Shown: positions 36,140 to 46,083, numbered from the stretch's first letter. The stretch is DNA of 64,000 nt from an uncultured Clostridia bacterium (GCA_944368925.1 CALVXG010000001.1:1-64000), one strand, 5' to 3'. The notes: generated by a model from the sequence alone, not told the origin. A program made the numbers and translations.

Positions 36140-36910
36140 CTATTTAGTATTTGTCGTCTGATTACTTAAAGTTTTTGTCCGCTTTATGTCAAGTAGCCAA
36201 AGTGCAATTGCAACGGCTGTCGTCAGTAGAATCCCGACAATCAATATCAAGTTCAGTTTTAACACGAATGACGACAACATCACATTGACAAAACCGTGAA
36301 AGAGCATACACAGCGGCAGGCATTCAGACCGCTTATAAATTATGCCAAGCCAGAAACAGAGGAATATGCCAAGTGTAGCTTGTACCCAAAATGGCATTGA
36401 CTGATTAGGGTGACCTTCTATAAACCAAAGCGGTAAATGCCATAACGCCCATATAACGCCGCACGCGAGCGCGGCAAGCGGGAATGTTATTTTCTTTGAC
36501 AATGCAGGGTGCAAAATACCGCGCCAGCCTAATTCTTCCTCGCCGCCGTAAATAAAGGTGGAACCAAGCAGGGAGATAAAAAAGTTCAACACCGTCATTT
36601 GCGGGTTCCATTCCATTGAAGAAAGTCCCACAGTGAGCGTAACGAGGGCGGCAAACAAAAGGAAAAACCATATCCCGCGTTTTTTGTATGAAAACAAAAA
36701 TTTTTTCAGTGAGTGCAGATATGGCCTGCCGTCAATGCAAAATAATGCTGCAATGGCTGGACCGAAGTTACCTATAATATATATAATTGTCGGCAATATG
36801 TCGCCATATACAAAATCAGTATATGCAACAAGTGCAGCTACGCCCCACCAACAAGCATAAGTTATGACAAATGTAATAATAAGATATTTCACAACCGCTT
36901 TTATCTTCAT
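36140..36910 (-). CDS. CPBP-family intramembrane metalloprotease
   Basis: A 256-residue polytopic protein of the CAAX protease/bacteriocin-processing (Abi) family. The catalytic motif EEELGWRG (EExxxR) is near residue 124, followed by ALWHLPLW with the second-motif His and LFHGFVN (HxxxN) near 215. About seven hydrophobic helices. The substrate is unknown; relatives process prenylated peptides or protect against bacteriocins. AT-rich relative to its neighbours. The TATAAT box (extended TGCTATAAT) ends six bases before the ATG and no SD exists, so the mRNA is probably leaderless. Confidence 0.88.
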   Translation of the reverse strand: MKIKAVVKYLIITFVITYACWWGVAALVAYTDFVYGDILPTIIYIIGNFGPAIAALFCIDGRPYLHSLKKFLFSYKKRGIWFFLLFAALVTLTVGLSSMEWNPQMTVLNFFISLLGSTFIYGGEEELGWRGILHPALSKKITFPLAALACGVIWALWHLPLWFIEGHPNQSMPFWVQATLGIFLCFWLGIIYKRSECLPLCMLFHGFVNVMLSSFVLKLNLILIVGILLTTAVAIALWLLDIKRTKTLSNQTTNTK

Positions 36911-37024
36911 ATAGCTATTATAGCATAGTAATGGAACGAAGTCACCTGTATGGGGTTATAAAAAAAGAAATAATCCGAACGCTCCGCCGACTAAAATCGG
37001 TTTCAGGTTCGGATTATACTCGTT

Positions 37025-37116
37025 TGGCGCAGAGAAAGGGATTTGAACCCTTGTTACCCTTATGGGGGTAAACACGATTTCGAGTCGTGCGCGTTCGACC
37101 GCTCCGCCATCTCTGC
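37025..37116 (-). tRNA. tRNA-Ser (anticodon CGA)
   Basis: A 92-nt type II tRNA. The acceptor stem GCAGAGA/TCTCTGC is followed by discriminator G and an encoded CCA. The anticodon arm CACGA-CTCGAAA-TCGTG gives CGA, and a long variable arm follows. It reads UCG codons. Confidence 0.95.
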
Positions 37117-37178
37117 ATTGTTGTCCGTACCTTTGTACGGACAGTTAATCTTTAACAGCCGTTTATTATTATAACTCT

Positions 37179-37700
37179 TTATTTTGGATTTGTCAATCTT
37201 TCAGGCAAGTGTTTTATACATAAAGTCGTTAAAATTCCCACGATTATTCCCGCCGCTATGCTGAACCCTGCCACAAACGGCAGCTGTACGTACAAAGACG
37301 GCGCTTCCATGATCAAAACCGCCACGCTCGTGCGCGCTATGTTGCTCAATATCGCGCCCGCAACGCTGATCGAAACAAGACTTACTTTCGGAAATACCAA
37401 CACATACAGGCCCGCCATCACCAAATATGCGCAAAGGCTTCCCGCAAGATTGAATACGATCGCAAACCCGCTCCAGGATATAAGTCCCGTCAGAAGATTC
37501 TTTGCCAAAACAAAAACAAACGCTTTGCCCGAGCCGTAACAGATGATCACAAACAACACAAAAACGTTGGCAAGGCCGATCCTCACGTACGGGGCGAACG
37601 GCAGCAACGGAGGAACCAAAGATTCGATCAGAAACACGATGCTGGCCCCCGCCAGCAAAATTCCCAAAACAGCGATCTCTTTTGCCGAAATTTTCTTCAT
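37179..37700 (-). CDS. Gx transporter family membrane protein (EetB/HepT-I type)
   Basis: A 173-residue protein with five hydrophobic helices, of the family labelled heptaprenyl diphosphate synthase component I or Gx transporter. ESLVPPLLPFAPYVRIGLANV and SNIARTSVA are typical. In Listeria-type extracellular electron transfer loci a homologue (EetB) pairs with a NusG-II protein (EetA). Here it overlaps the NusG-II gene by ATGA and follows ApbE, the same set. It probably helps anchor or assemble a flavin/quinone electron shuttle at the membrane. Confidence 0.82.
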   Translation of the reverse strand: MKKISAKEIAVLGILLAGASIVFLIESLVPPLLPFAPYVRIGLANVFVLFVIICYGSGKAFVFVLAKNLLTGLISWSGFAIVFNLAGSLCAYLVMAGLYVLVFPKVSLVSISVAGAILSNIARTSVAVLIMEAPSLYVQLPFVAGFSIAAGIIVGILTTLCIKHLPERLTNPK

Positions 37701-38134
37701 ACGTCCGTCTCCAACCCTTTGCCCCGTATTTCAATGCGCATGTCGTGCGGCACACAGATGATCTCGCCCCAGCTGCGCGCCCCCAGGTATTCACAGGTGT
37801 GATCGGCGCAATCTGCCTCCGCTACACGCACCGTACCTCCGCTGATAACGATCCTGTTGTAATTCTCGTATTCCGATGAACCGTCACTTTCTTCCACGAC
37901 GCCGACCCCGTCTTTTACATAAAAAATATATTCGGCTTCCGTTTCCAGCGAAGCGCTGAAAATCTGCTCCCCCTTGTAATAGACATAAAAGCTGTCCCCT
38001 CTTTCTTTGGGCGTCATGAACGCGATCAGGACAAACAAACCGAGCAGCAGAAGCGCCGCCGCGAACACGGCGACGTCTCCCCGAACAAAATATTTCTGTT
38101 TTCTGATCTGCGCTATTTTTTCGTCCCTGTTCAT
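37697..38134 (-). CDS. NusG domain II-like extracytoplasmic protein (EetA type)
   Basis: A 145-residue protein. A cytoplasmic N-terminus and one membrane helix (about 22-42) are followed by an extracytoplasmic beta domain of NusG-II type, with a DCADHTCEYLG segment holding two Cys and a C-terminal strand HDMRIEIRG. Such proteins accompany ApbE and Gx transporters in flavin-based electron transfer loci. It starts 3 nt after the apbE stop and overlaps the Gx gene. Confidence 0.8.
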   Translation of the reverse strand: MNRDEKIAQIRKQKYFVRGDVAVFAAALLLLGLFVLIAFMTPKERGDSFYVYYKGEQIFSASLETEAEYIFYVKDGVGVVEESDGSSEYENYNRIVISGGTVRVAEADCADHTCEYLGARSWGEIICVPHDMRIEIRGKGLETDV

Positions 38135-38137
38135 CTT

Positions 38138-39376
38138 TTAACCGTTTCTCGCCGCAACCGCCTCAATATATTCTTTTTCCTTTTCGCAGGGAATTACCTC
38201 GTCCCGCGCCGAAGAAATTTCATTATGTGTGAAGACATTTTCCACTTTGTCTGTCAGCGAAGGGTTCGTTAAAGCCGCGTATTCCTTCGGCTGTAAAACC
38301 GTATAATCGCCGACCGTATAATAACAAAAATCCGAAGTGATGACGACAGCCCCGATCCCGTACTCCGTCCAAAGCGATTCGTAAAAGGCCAGCGCCTGCG
38401 TCAAAGGCATACAAAAACCCGTCGTCGAAAATGCGTCCGCCAATGCTCCCGCATGCGCTACCTTCAAAGGCACCAGCACCGTTATGCTGATCACTCCGTT
38501 TTCCGACGGACGCCCGGAAACTGGATCTAAAATGTGCTTGTAGATCTTTCCGTCATAGACATAAAACCGATAATTGTCCGCACTCGTGCTGACCGCAACG
38601 TCGCTTAAACCCGTAAAATACAAAGCCCCCGACGCACTCAGTCCGCCCGTGACTTCCCTGCGCGGATTTTCCAGCGTCGCCGTATAACCCAATCCCGTCG
38701 TGTCGTTCTGTTTCTGTCCCGCCAGGATCGGATTCGACATCACCGAAAACGTACCCTGCACCTCTTTGTATTTCTCTTTCAGAAGGGACAGGACGCAGTC
38801 GCTCATGTACCCCTTCGCGATCCCGCCGAAATCGATGCGCGTTTCCGCATTTGATTTGACGATCTCGCCGCTTTCCGTTCTTTCAAGATCGGAAAACTGC
38901 GACGAGGCAAGCGCCGCGTCGATCGCGCTCTGCGAAGGCTCTTCCCGCGGCTCGGTATAGCGGTCGGCGTATTCGGGCGTAAAGCCCCACAATTCGCTCA
39001 GATTGTATAAAGCCGGCGTAAACGCTCCGCCTGTTTTTTCGTACAACTCTTTGCAAAGATCAAACAGTTCCAGTGTATTCGTATCCGCCGCAATCTTTTC
39101 ACCCGCGCCCGCCGCATTGATGCGCGCCACGCTGCCTTCCGCCTTCTCCGTGCTCAGCTCGTCCTCAAGCGAGTTCAACAAACTGCCGATCTCCTCTTTC
39201 AGCGCCCCGATCTCTCCCGCGCTCAGTTTTTCTCCTTCCGCATAAAAATTCGAGGATATGGAAAACTCGACAAAATAAGCGCCGCTTTCCTCCTTCGGAG
39301 CGGAACAGCCGCACGCAAACAAAAGGAGTGCACTCCATACCAAACAAAGAAATCTGCGAATATGCTTAACGGTCAC
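38138..39376 (-). CDS. apbE: ApbE-family FAD:protein FMN transferase, lipoprotein
   Basis: Covalently attaches FMN to Thr in extracytoplasmic flavoproteins. The 412 residues begin with a lipoprotein signal ending LLFACGCS. ApbE motifs include RIDFGGIAKGYMSD near 185 and YKHILDPVSGRP near 280 (usual HIIDPxTGxP), and a later D/T Mg site (ADAFSTTGF). It starts with GTG inside the degV end, with a weak SD, so coupling to degV is likely. With the NusG-II and Gx proteins it forms a flavinylation module; the flavinylated substrate is not seen here. Confidence 0.9.
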   Translation of the reverse strand: MTVKHIRRFLCLVWSALLLFACGCSAPKEESGAYFVEFSISSNFYAEGEKLSAGEIGALKEEIGSLLNSLEDELSTEKAEGSVARINAAGAGEKIAADTNTLELFDLCKELYEKTGGAFTPALYNLSELWGFTPEYADRYTEPREEPSQSAIDAALASSQFSDLERTESGEIVKSNAETRIDFGGIAKGYMSDCVLSLLKEKYKEVQGTFSVMSNPILAGQKQNDTTGLGYTATLENPRREVTGGLSASGALYFTGLSDVAVSTSADNYRFYVYDGKIYKHILDPVSGRPSENGVISITVLVPLKVAHAGALADAFSTTGFCMPLTQALAFYESLWTEYGIGAVVITSDFCYYTVGDYTVLQPKEYAALTNPSLTDKVENVFTHNEISSARDEVIPCEKEKEYIEAVAARNG

Positions 39377-40229
39377 CGTAAAAAATCAACCCCAACGTAC
39401 CCGGTCCGCAATGCGAAGCGATCACAGGCCCCACGATCTGATAATCGATCGTGATATCCGGCCCGAATTCATCTTTCAAAGCCTGCACAAAGGCGTCCCC
39501 CGTTGCCGGACAGTCAGCCTGCAGAACCTCGATCCTGTAATCCTTTACATTGCAATTATGCTCGTGCATGATCTTGATAAACTCGGAAAAAACGCGCTTC
39601 GATCCCTTGATCTTCCCCACGCTCTGCAACGATCCGTCTTCCACGATGGAGATCATCGGTTTGATCCCGAGAAGCGTCCCCAACGTCGCCGTCAGCGATG
39701 AGATCCTGCCGCCGCGTTTGAGATAGACAAGATCGTCCACCACAAAATATACGATCGTATGGTCGCGCAGCTGCGTCAGATACGCTTCCAGCTCGTCCAT
39801 CGTTGCCCCCGCACGGTATTTTTCCGCCGCATAACGCACCTGAAAACCGCTCCCGAGACTGATCGCCTTCGTATCGAACGTGCGGATCACGCGATCGGGA
39901 TACGCCTCTTTCAGCTTCGCGATCGCCTTATCCATACTCTCAAACGTCGCCGAAAGTTTGTGCGAAAAAGTAATATAATAAATGTCCTGCCCCTCTTTCA
40001 AGACAGGCTCAAAATAATCGATGTAGTTCTGCTCGTTGATTGCCGAAGTCGTCGGCACCGCCCCCGCACGCATACGATCATAAAAATGTCTGAAATCCGT
40101 CTTCTCTCCCAAATCATAATAGTACTCTTCCCCGTCCAGTACGTACGGCATGCGGATCACTTTCAGCCCGTATTCCTGCGCCGTCGTGTACCATAGCTCA
40201 CAATTCGAATCGCAAAATAACTGATACAT
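39366..40229 (-). CDS. DegV family fatty-acid-binding protein
   Basis: DegV-family proteins present fatty acids to the FakA kinase. The 287 residues show TTSAINEQNYIDYF, ITFSHKLSATFES, the FDTKAISLGSGFQV segment, LVYLKRGGRIS near 167 and a C-terminal ASHCGPGTLGLIF with the His that contacts the ligand. The usual PTSQPS stretch is replaced by PTTSAIN. AAAGGAG precedes the ATG. It heads the apbE cluster transcript. Confidence 0.92.
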   Translation of the reverse strand: MYQLFCDSNCELWYTTAQEYGLKVIRMPYVLDGEEYYYDLGEKTDFRHFYDRMRAGAVPTTSAINEQNYIDYFEPVLKEGQDIYYITFSHKLSATFESMDKAIAKLKEAYPDRVIRTFDTKAISLGSGFQVRYAAEKYRAGATMDELEAYLTQLRDHTIVYFVVDDLVYLKRGGRISSLTATLGTLLGIKPMISIVEDGSLQSVGKIKGSKRVFSEFIKIMHEHNCNVKDYRIEVLQADCPATGDAFVQALKDEFGPDITIDYQIVGPVIASHCGPGTLGLIFYGDR

Positions 40230-40332
40230 TCGTAACTCCTTTCCCTTTTCTTATGATTGTTCGCGTACTCTCACAAAAGTACATTGTCATTATACTATAT
40301 GACGCCGCCGTTTGCAATCGATTCGGGCAAAT

Positions 40333-41154
40333 TCAGAACTTTTTATGGACAATTTTTCTCAATTTGTCCTGTTCCAAAAGCCAGCAATTAAAGATAACCC
40401 CGATCACAAAGCAGATCATCAGCAGATACAGCCACAGCAAAAACACGATCAGAAAAACCGCCGCCCCGTACAACCGCTGCATTGAACCGAAACTCGCATA
40501 CACTGAAAAACCGAACGAGGCAACTCCCCCAAGCAACAGCGTGAGCAGGCTGCCCCATACCACGTTTTTAACACCGATCCTGTACGGACAGATATACAAA
40601 TTCAATAAAATCAGCAACCCGAACACGAAAACCCCGAACAGCGCGTATACCGCCACCTGCGCGATGAACGAGGGAAACAGCCGCTGCAACAGCGCATTGC
40701 CGAGCAAAAACAAGATCACGCAGAAAATAAAGAACACCATGACGATAAAGAGCAAAACCACCGCCGACAATCGGATCAGCCATCCGCCCTTTCTCCTCCC
40801 GAATTCGTAAATGATCTCCCCGCTGCGCCGCATATGATAAAAAAGATTGGTCGATGAATACAGCGTGGTCGCAAGCAACACCACCGATGCCCCCGCCGTG
40901 GCGCTCTGCGCCGCATCGCGAAGATATAAAAATACGTCTTTGACTTCGGAAAAGATCTCCAGCTCCAAAAGCTGCGTGTAATCGATGTTCAGTTTGCCGA
41001 ACAGCAAGGTCACCCAGAACAGAAAAGGCACTACCGACATTACGAGAAAAAATGCCATTGTCCCCGCCAAAGTGGTATATTTTTTTGCCGCAAGATAGGA
41101 AAATGCCCCGCGCACTTTCTCGTATGCGTCCCGAACCTGACTGCTGCTCTTCAT
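40333..41154 (-). CDS. YihY/virulence factor BrkB family membrane protein
   Basis: A 273-residue polytopic protein with about six helices. The N-terminal AAKKYTTLAGTMAFFLVMSVVPF is the YihY hallmark, and the ASFGSMQRLYGAAVFLIVFLLWLYL segment matches the late helices. Formerly called RNase BN, but no nuclease motif exists. The TAAAAT box ends six bases before the ATG and there is no SD, so the mRNA looks leaderless; the -35 box is weak. Confidence 0.88.
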   Translation of the reverse strand: MKSSSQVRDAYEKVRGAFSYLAAKKYTTLAGTMAFFLVMSVVPFLFWVTLLFGKLNIDYTQLLELEIFSEVKDVFLYLRDAAQSATAGASVVLLATTLYSSTNLFYHMRRSGEIIYEFGRRKGGWLIRLSAVVLLFIVMVFFIFCVILFLLGNALLQRLFPSFIAQVAVYALFGVFVFGLLILLNLYICPYRIGVKNVVWGSLLTLLLGGVASFGFSVYASFGSMQRLYGAAVFLIVFLLWLYLLMICFVIGVIFNCWLLEQDKLRKIVHKKF

Positions 41155-41254
41155 AAAGTTATTTTATGCAGTTTGCCGCAGAAAATTTATTCTTTTTCCC
41201 TTTTTGTCCGCCTCTTCGTCCCGCTCTTACATGCGCGCGATCGGTTCAGACAGT

Positions 41255-41293
41255 AAAAAGGGCGTGCGGTCATCACCGCACGCCCTTTTTTAT
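41255..41293. terminator. Terminator of hpf
   Basis: A perfect 16-bp stem (41255-41270 with 41275-41290) with T-runs on both strands, just past the hpf stop. Confidence 0.88.
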
Positions 41294-41304
41294 TTTGGTT
41301 TCGT

Positions 41305-41832
41305 TTACGCTTTCTGAGGGATCAAGAGCCCGATCTCGCCGTCTTCGCGCAGATACACGACACGCACTTCGCCCGTCCCGAAATCCTGATACACATAAAA
41401 GGAATGCCCCAAAAGATCCAGCTGTTCCGCCGCCTCTTCCGCCGTCATGGGCGTGAGTTTGAACGTCTTGGTCTTTACCAGCTTGCTCTCCGGCAAGGTT
41501 TCTTCTCTGAAAAACATCTGCTTTTCCGCAAAAGCGTCCTTTTTCAGCTTAGATTCGATCTTGGACTTGTGCTTGTAGATCTGCCGCTCGATCTTGGGCA
41601 GAACCTGATCGATGTTGTCGTAAAAATTATCGCCCGTAACTTCCGCCCGAACCATATTACCTTTATAGTACACCGTAAGCTCCGTTTTGCTGAGCTTGTT
41701 TTCCTGTTTCATGTAGACGGAACATACAGCGTCATCGTCAAAATATTTCTCGAGCTTTGCAACTTTTTTCTCCACAACCCCGATAAGTTTTTCACCGGCC
41801 TTACAATTCTTTTCACTGATTTCAATGCGCAT
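41305..41832 (-). CDS. hpf: Long ribosome hibernation promoting factor
   Basis: Dimerises 70S ribosomes into inactive 100S particles. The 175 residues have the S30AE fold at the N-terminus (helix KLIGVVEKKVAKLEKYF, strands with ELTVYYKGNMVRAEV) and the long-form C-terminal dimerisation domain (KTKTFKLTPMTAEEAAEQ... FYVYQDFGTGEVRVVY). AGGAGGG precedes the ATG. Confidence 0.95.
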   Translation of the reverse strand: MRIEISEKNCKAGEKLIGVVEKKVAKLEKYFDDDAVCSVYMKQENKLSKTELTVYYKGNMVRAEVTGDNFYDNIDQVLPKIERQIYKHKSKIESKLKKDAFAEKQMFFREETLPESKLVKTKTFKLTPMTAEEAAEQLDLLGHSFYVYQDFGTGEVRVVYLREDGEIGLLIPQKA

Positions 41833-41885
41833 AATTTTCCCTCCTGATGTTATTTTACTGCGGTTTTTCGTCGAAAAACCGGCGC

Positions 41886-44372
41886 TTACTGTTTCAGATT
41901 GCGAAACACGATCTTTCCGTCCTTGGCGTCGGCCAGAACTTTCTGACCGGGCAGCACTTTGTTGGCAAGGATCTCTTCGCTGAGCGCGTCTTCCATGCGG
42001 CGCTGAATGACCCTGCGCAGCGGACGCGCCCCGTATACCGTGTCGTACCCCTCGTCCAGCAAGAGCTGTTTCGCCGCCTCGCTCACCGAAAGCTCTACGT
42101 CACGCTTTTTCAGCCGTTCGCACAAAACTGACAAGAACAGATCGCACACCTTTGCCGCGTCCTCCCTCGTCAGTTTGTGGAAGATAATGATCTCGTCCAC
42201 ACGGTTGAGAAATTCCGGTTTGAACTGCGTTTTCAGTTCCTCCGTGATCTTGTCTTTCATGCGGTCGTATTCCGCCAGATCCGCGTCCGTTTCCGCGCCG
42301 CCCGAAAATCCCAGCCGACGCATCTCGTTGACCTTCCCCGCGCCCACGTTGCTCGTCATGATAATGATCGTGTTCTTGAAACTGACGACACGGCCCTTGC
42401 TGTCGCTCAGACGTCCGTCGTCGAGAATCTGCAAAAGAATATTGAACACGTCCGGATGCGCCTTTTCGATCTCGTCAAACAAAACGACCGAATACGGTTT
42501 GCGGCGGATCTTCTCCGTCAGCTGACCGCCCGCGTCCTCAAACCCCACGTATCCAGGAGGCGCCCCGATGATCTTGCTCACCGAGTGCTTCTCCATAAAC
42601 TCGCTCATGTCCAGGCGCACCATCAGCCGCTCGTCCCCGAACATCGCCGCAGCCAGCGCTTTGCTCAACTCCGTCTTCCCGACGCCCGTAGGCCCGACAA
42701 AAATAAACGAACCGATCGGCCTGTTCGGGTCTTTCAGCCCCGCGCGCGCACGGCGGATCGCCTTCGCCACCGCCGAAACCGCTTCGTCCTGCCCGATCAC
42801 GCGCTTATGCAACTCGTCTTCCAGATGCAGAAGGCGCTTGCTCTCCTCTTCCGTGAGCCGCACGACGGGTATTCCCGTCCAGCTCGCCACGATCTTCGCC
42901 ACGTCTTCCGCTCCGATGCTCGCATGGCTCTCGTGGCGCGTCTTTTCCCAGTCTTCGCGGATCTTTGCGATCTCACTCTCCGTCTGCTTGATCTTTTGCA
43001 GAAAATTCTGCGCCGCAAGAAAATCATCCTTGCGTACCGCCTTGTTTTTCTCCGCCGTGAGGCGCTCGATCTCCTGCTCTTTCTCCTTGATCCCCGCAGG
43101 GCCGTTGTAACTGTCCAGCCGCGCACGGCTCGCCGCCTCGTCGATCAGATCGATCGCCTTGTCCGGCAGAAAACGATCCGTGATATACCGATCGGAAAGG
43201 CTCGCCGCCGCCACGATCGCATCGTCGCTGATCGTCACTTTGTGATGCGCTTCGTATTTATCCCGCAACCCGCGCAAAATTTCGATCGTCTCTTCCACGC
43301 TCGGCTGCTCTACGTTCACGGGCGTGAACCGACGTTCCAGCGCAGGATCTTTTTCAATGTATTTGCGGTATTCGTCCAGCGTCGTCGCGCCGATCGTCTG
43401 CAATTCGCCGCGCGCAAGCATGGGCTTTAGTATATTCGCCGCATCCATGCTGTTGTCCGAACTCGCTCCCGCTCCCACGATGTTGTGGATTTCGTCAATA
43501 AAAAGGATAACGTTCCCGCTTTTTTGAATCGCTTCGATGCTCTCTTTCAGCCGCTCTTCAAAATCGCCGCGGTATTTCGCCCCCGCCAGCATCCCCGGAA
43601 GATCCAACGAAAACACCGTCTTGTCAGACAAAAGATCGGGCACTTCGCCGCGTACGATCGCCTGTGCCAACCCTTCCACGACAGCACTCTTTCCTACGCC
43701 CGGCTCTCCCACCAGCACGGGATTGTTCTTCGTGCGGCGCGACAAAACCTGTATGATCTTGTCGATTTCCTTTTTCCGTCCGATGACCGGGTCGATCTTT
43801 CCTTCCCGCGCTTTCTGCGTCAGGTCCGTACCGAAACGCAGCGTCAGTCCGCCGCCCGTCTTGCTTTGCCCTTCATGCGCCTGCTGGTTCGCCCGCTGCA
43901 TGCGGAATTCATACATATCCAGCTCCGGATCGGGTTTCGGTTCGCCCATCTCCGCATCCAAAGCCGAAAGCAATTCGTCTATATCGATCCCCAGCATGCG
44001 CAGCAGCCGCACCGCCACCGATTCGCCGTCCACAAGGATCGCCAAAAGCATGTATTCCGTCCCCACGCTCGCGCCCGTGCCGTCGTGATCTACCGCAAAC
44101 TCCCATGCCTTGTCAAACATTCCCTTCGTCCGAGGCGTAAACCCCGCGATCCGCGAATGTTTATCCAGCGTGCGCACAAACACCGAACGATACTCCGGCT
44201 CCGTCACCCCCGCCGAACTGAGAATGCGGCACGCACGGCATTCCGGTACGTTCATGATCCCGAACAGGATATGCTCGCTGCCGACATACGTGCTGCCGTA
44301 ATATTTCGCTGCGTCCACCGACAATTTCAGGACGCTGCGAAGATTGTTGGAAAATTTATTAAAGTCGTACAT
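41886..44372 (-). CDS. clpC: ClpC ATP-dependent unfoldase
   Basis: Hsp100 unfoldase feeding ClpP; with McsB it degrades phospho-arginine-tagged proteins. The 828 residues hold the N-terminal Clp repeat domain (1-145), NBD1 ([16 protein letters not shown]), a middle domain with a UVR-like coiled coil (EKEQEIERL ... FLQKIKQTE) that binds adaptors, and NBD2 ([19 protein letters not shown]). It follows mcsB by 18 nt. The operon has no ctsR. Confidence 0.96.
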   Translation of the reverse strand: MYDFNKFSNNLRSVLKLSVDAAKYYGSTYVGSEHILFGIMNVPECRACRILSSAGVTEPEYRSVFVRTLDKHSRIAGFTPRTKGMFDKAWEFAVDHDGTGASVGTEYMLLAILVDGESVAVRLLRMLGIDIDELLSALDAEMGEPKPDPELDMYEFRMQRANQQAHEGQSKTGGGLTLRFGTDLTQKAREGKIDPVIGRKKEIDKIIQVLSRRTKNNPVLVGEPGVGKSAVVEGLAQAIVRGEVPDLLSDKTVFSLDLPGMLAGAKYRGDFEERLKESIEAIQKSGNVILFIDEIHNIVGAGASSDNSMDAANILKPMLARGELQTIGATTLDEYRKYIEKDPALERRFTPVNVEQPSVEETIEILRGLRDKYEAHHKVTISDDAIVAAASLSDRYITDRFLPDKAIDLIDEAASRARLDSYNGPAGIKEKEQEIERLTAEKNKAVRKDDFLAAQNFLQKIKQTESEIAKIREDWEKTRHESHASIGAEDVAKIVASWTGIPVVRLTEEESKRLLHLEDELHKRVIGQDEAVSAVAKAIRRARAGLKDPNRPIGSFIFVGPTGVGKTELSKALAAAMFGDERLMVRLDMSEFMEKHSVSKIIGAPPGYVGFEDAGGQLTEKIRRKPYSVVLFDEIEKAHPDVFNILLQILDDGRLSDSKGRVVSFKNTIIIMTSNVGAGKVNEMRRLGFSGGAETDADLAEYDRMKDKITEELKTQFKPEFLNRVDEIIIFHKLTREDAAKVCDLFLSVLCERLKKRDVELSVSEAAKQLLLDEGYDTVYGARPLRRVIQRRMEDALSEEILANKVLPGQKVLADAKDGKIVFRNLKQ

Positions 44373-44390
44373 TGCCCGCTCCGTTATTTA

Positions 44391-45425
44391 TTATTTGCTC
44401 CTGCGCACCGCTTTGAGCGCCGCGCGGCATTTTTCCGCCCTGCAGATGTCGCGCTCCGATGCCGTCAGCGGTTTGTCTACCAAAAGATTCAGATTGGACG
44501 GCCGCACCGAAGATATCAGCTCGTCCATCGCCGCAAAGCGCCGCGTTTCCAGAAAATCCAGCGCGATCCCCAGCTTCACCGCCGACGCAAGCTGTATAAA
44601 TTCGCCGTACGATACCTGCTCACAGTTGCACAAGACCCCGTACGCACGGCAGCATTCGTCCTTCATTCCGACATAATCGCTCGTCTTCAACGCCTTGCGC
44701 GCCTGCGCTTCCAGGTTCACGATCTCCAGCACCGCGCGCTGCACTTCCGAAAGAATATAATTTTCATCCACGCCCAGCGTCACTTCGTTGCTGATCTGGT
44801 ACATATATCCTTCCGCCGCGCTGCCTTCCCCGTACACGCCGCGCACCGTATGCCCCAGCCGCGATATCTCCCGCGTGAGCCGGTTCATCTTGTGCATCCG
44901 CGTCAGTCCCGGCAAAAACAGCATGACCGACGCCCGCAATCCCGTCCCGAGATTGGTCGGGCACGCCGTCAGATACCCAAGCTGCGAATCGAACGCAAAC
45001 CGCAGTTCCTTCGACAGTTCGTCGTCCACCGCCGATATCTTCCGGTACGCCAAAGGCAGATTCAGCCCGTTCACGATGTATTGCTCCCGCAAATGATCCT
45101 CTTCGTTGATCATCAGAGAAAACTTTCCGTGCGGGCCGTCCGCGTCGCTCTCCTCTTCGTCGATCAGTGCCGCCCCGCATTGCTTGTTCGCCGCAAGCTC
45201 CGCGCTGATCAGATGATCGTCGCACAGCGACTGTGCGACCGTTTCGCTGATCTCGTTCATGACATACAGGCTGAACCCGCGCGCACGCGCCGCCGCATCA
45301 TAGACCGCCCGTATCACTTTTTTGCCCTGCACCGCATTTTTATACGCCGAAGGAAACGGATAATCTCCGAGATTGCGCGCCAGCCGCACACGGGTGGATA
45401 CGACCGTACTCTCTATGTTATTCAT
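44391..45425 (-). CDS. mcsB: McsB protein-arginine kinase
   Basis: Phosphorylates arginines on aberrant or regulatory proteins, marking them for ClpC. About 344 residues of the guanido-kinase fold: STRVRLARNL near 10, the NEEDHLR loop and the CPTNLGTGLRASVMLFLPGL ATP-site segment. The ATG at 45425 has GGGAGG and overlaps the mcsA stop. Order on the minus strand is mcsA-mcsB-clpC. Confidence 0.95.
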   Translation of the reverse strand: MNNIESTVVSTRVRLARNLGDYPFPSAYKNAVQGKKVIRAVYDAAARARGFSLYVMNEISETVAQSLCDDHLISAELAANKQCGAALIDEEESDADGPHGKFSLMINEEDHLREQYIVNGLNLPLAYRKISAVDDELSKELRFAFDSQLGYLTACPTNLGTGLRASVMLFLPGLTRMHKMNRLTREISRLGHTVRGVYGEGSAAEGYMYQISNEVTLGVDENYILSEVQRAVLEIVNLEAQARKALKTSDYVGMKDECCRAYGVLCNCEQVSYGEFIQLASAVKLGIALDFLETRRFAAMDELISSVRPSNLNLLVDKPLTASERDICRAEKCRAALKAVRRSK

Positions 45426-45906
45426 CCTCGCCTCCCGCATCGTTGATCATCCGACTGATCTCCCGTATGTCCCGATTGATCTTTTCCGCATCTTTCATGC
45501 GCTTTTCCCGAAGCGCCCGCTCCAAATCCGTGCGAAGCCCTTTGAGCGCGTCCAAAAGCTCAAACAGCTTTCCGCTGCCGAGCGGCCGCTTTCCTTCATG
45601 CTGCGTCCTGCCGTGGATCCTGCGGATCACAGGCATCAGCTCTTCGCGGAAAGTGTCATAACACGCCGCACACCCGACCAGCCCCGTCCGCGTATAATCT
45701 GACAGCGTCGTCCCGCAGACAGGACACTTCAACGCGTCGTCTTTCTCGGGAGGCAGAAAATTAACAAAAAAATCCGGCCCGTCTCCGAGATATGCCGCCG
45801 CTCCCCCCAACCGCTCAAAACAGCCGTCGCACAAGTGCATTTCTTCCCCGTCGTTTCCGCATACCGTGTGCGTCGCTTCCCTTTTTTTGCAGTTGGTACA
45901 GAGCAT
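45418..45906 (-). CDS. mcsA: McsA, zinc-finger activator of McsB
   Basis: Activator of McsB, 162 residues. Four CxxC motifs are present (CTNC, CDGC, CPVC and CAAC), forming zinc sites, and a C-terminal UVR-type helix (ERALREKRMKDAEKINRDI) contacts the partner. The first ORF of the operon in this window. A promoter TTTACA-17-TATAAT lies at 45996-46024, about 90 nt upstream. Confidence 0.93.
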   Translation of the reverse strand: MLCTNCKKREATHTVCGNDGEEMHLCDGCFERLGGAAAYLGDGPDFFVNFLPPEKDDALKCPVCGTTLSDYTRTGLVGCAACYDTFREELMPVIRRIHGRTQHEGKRPLGSGKLFELLDALKGLRTDLERALREKRMKDAEKINRDIREISRMINDAGGEDE

Positions 45907-45995
45907 GTCGCACCCCCGTAAGTAAACCGAATTTCTCCCGCCGCAGACTTGTCCGCGGCACTCTCCGCGCCTTTTTGCGCTTCTTCCTTTTCTTT

Positions 45996-46024
45996 ATTAT
46001 AACACGAGATCGCCCCTTTGTAAA
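45996..46024 (-). promoter_or_regulatory. Promoter of the mcsA-mcsB-clpC operon
   Basis: TTTACA (46019-46024), a 17-nt spacer and TATAAT (45996-46001). I see no CtsR heptamer repeat (GGTCAAA-type) near it, consistent with the absence of ctsR. Confidence 0.75.
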
Positions 46025-46083
46025 CGGTTTTTCCAAAAAATGACTCCCGCCCGCTCATTTCCCCGCTTTCCCGCCCTTCCTCA

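Noticed and set aside
41886-44372. Assigning the unfoldase as ClpE or ClpB
   Set aside because: The UVR-like middle domain, absence of an N-terminal zinc finger and linkage to mcsA-mcsB fit ClpC.
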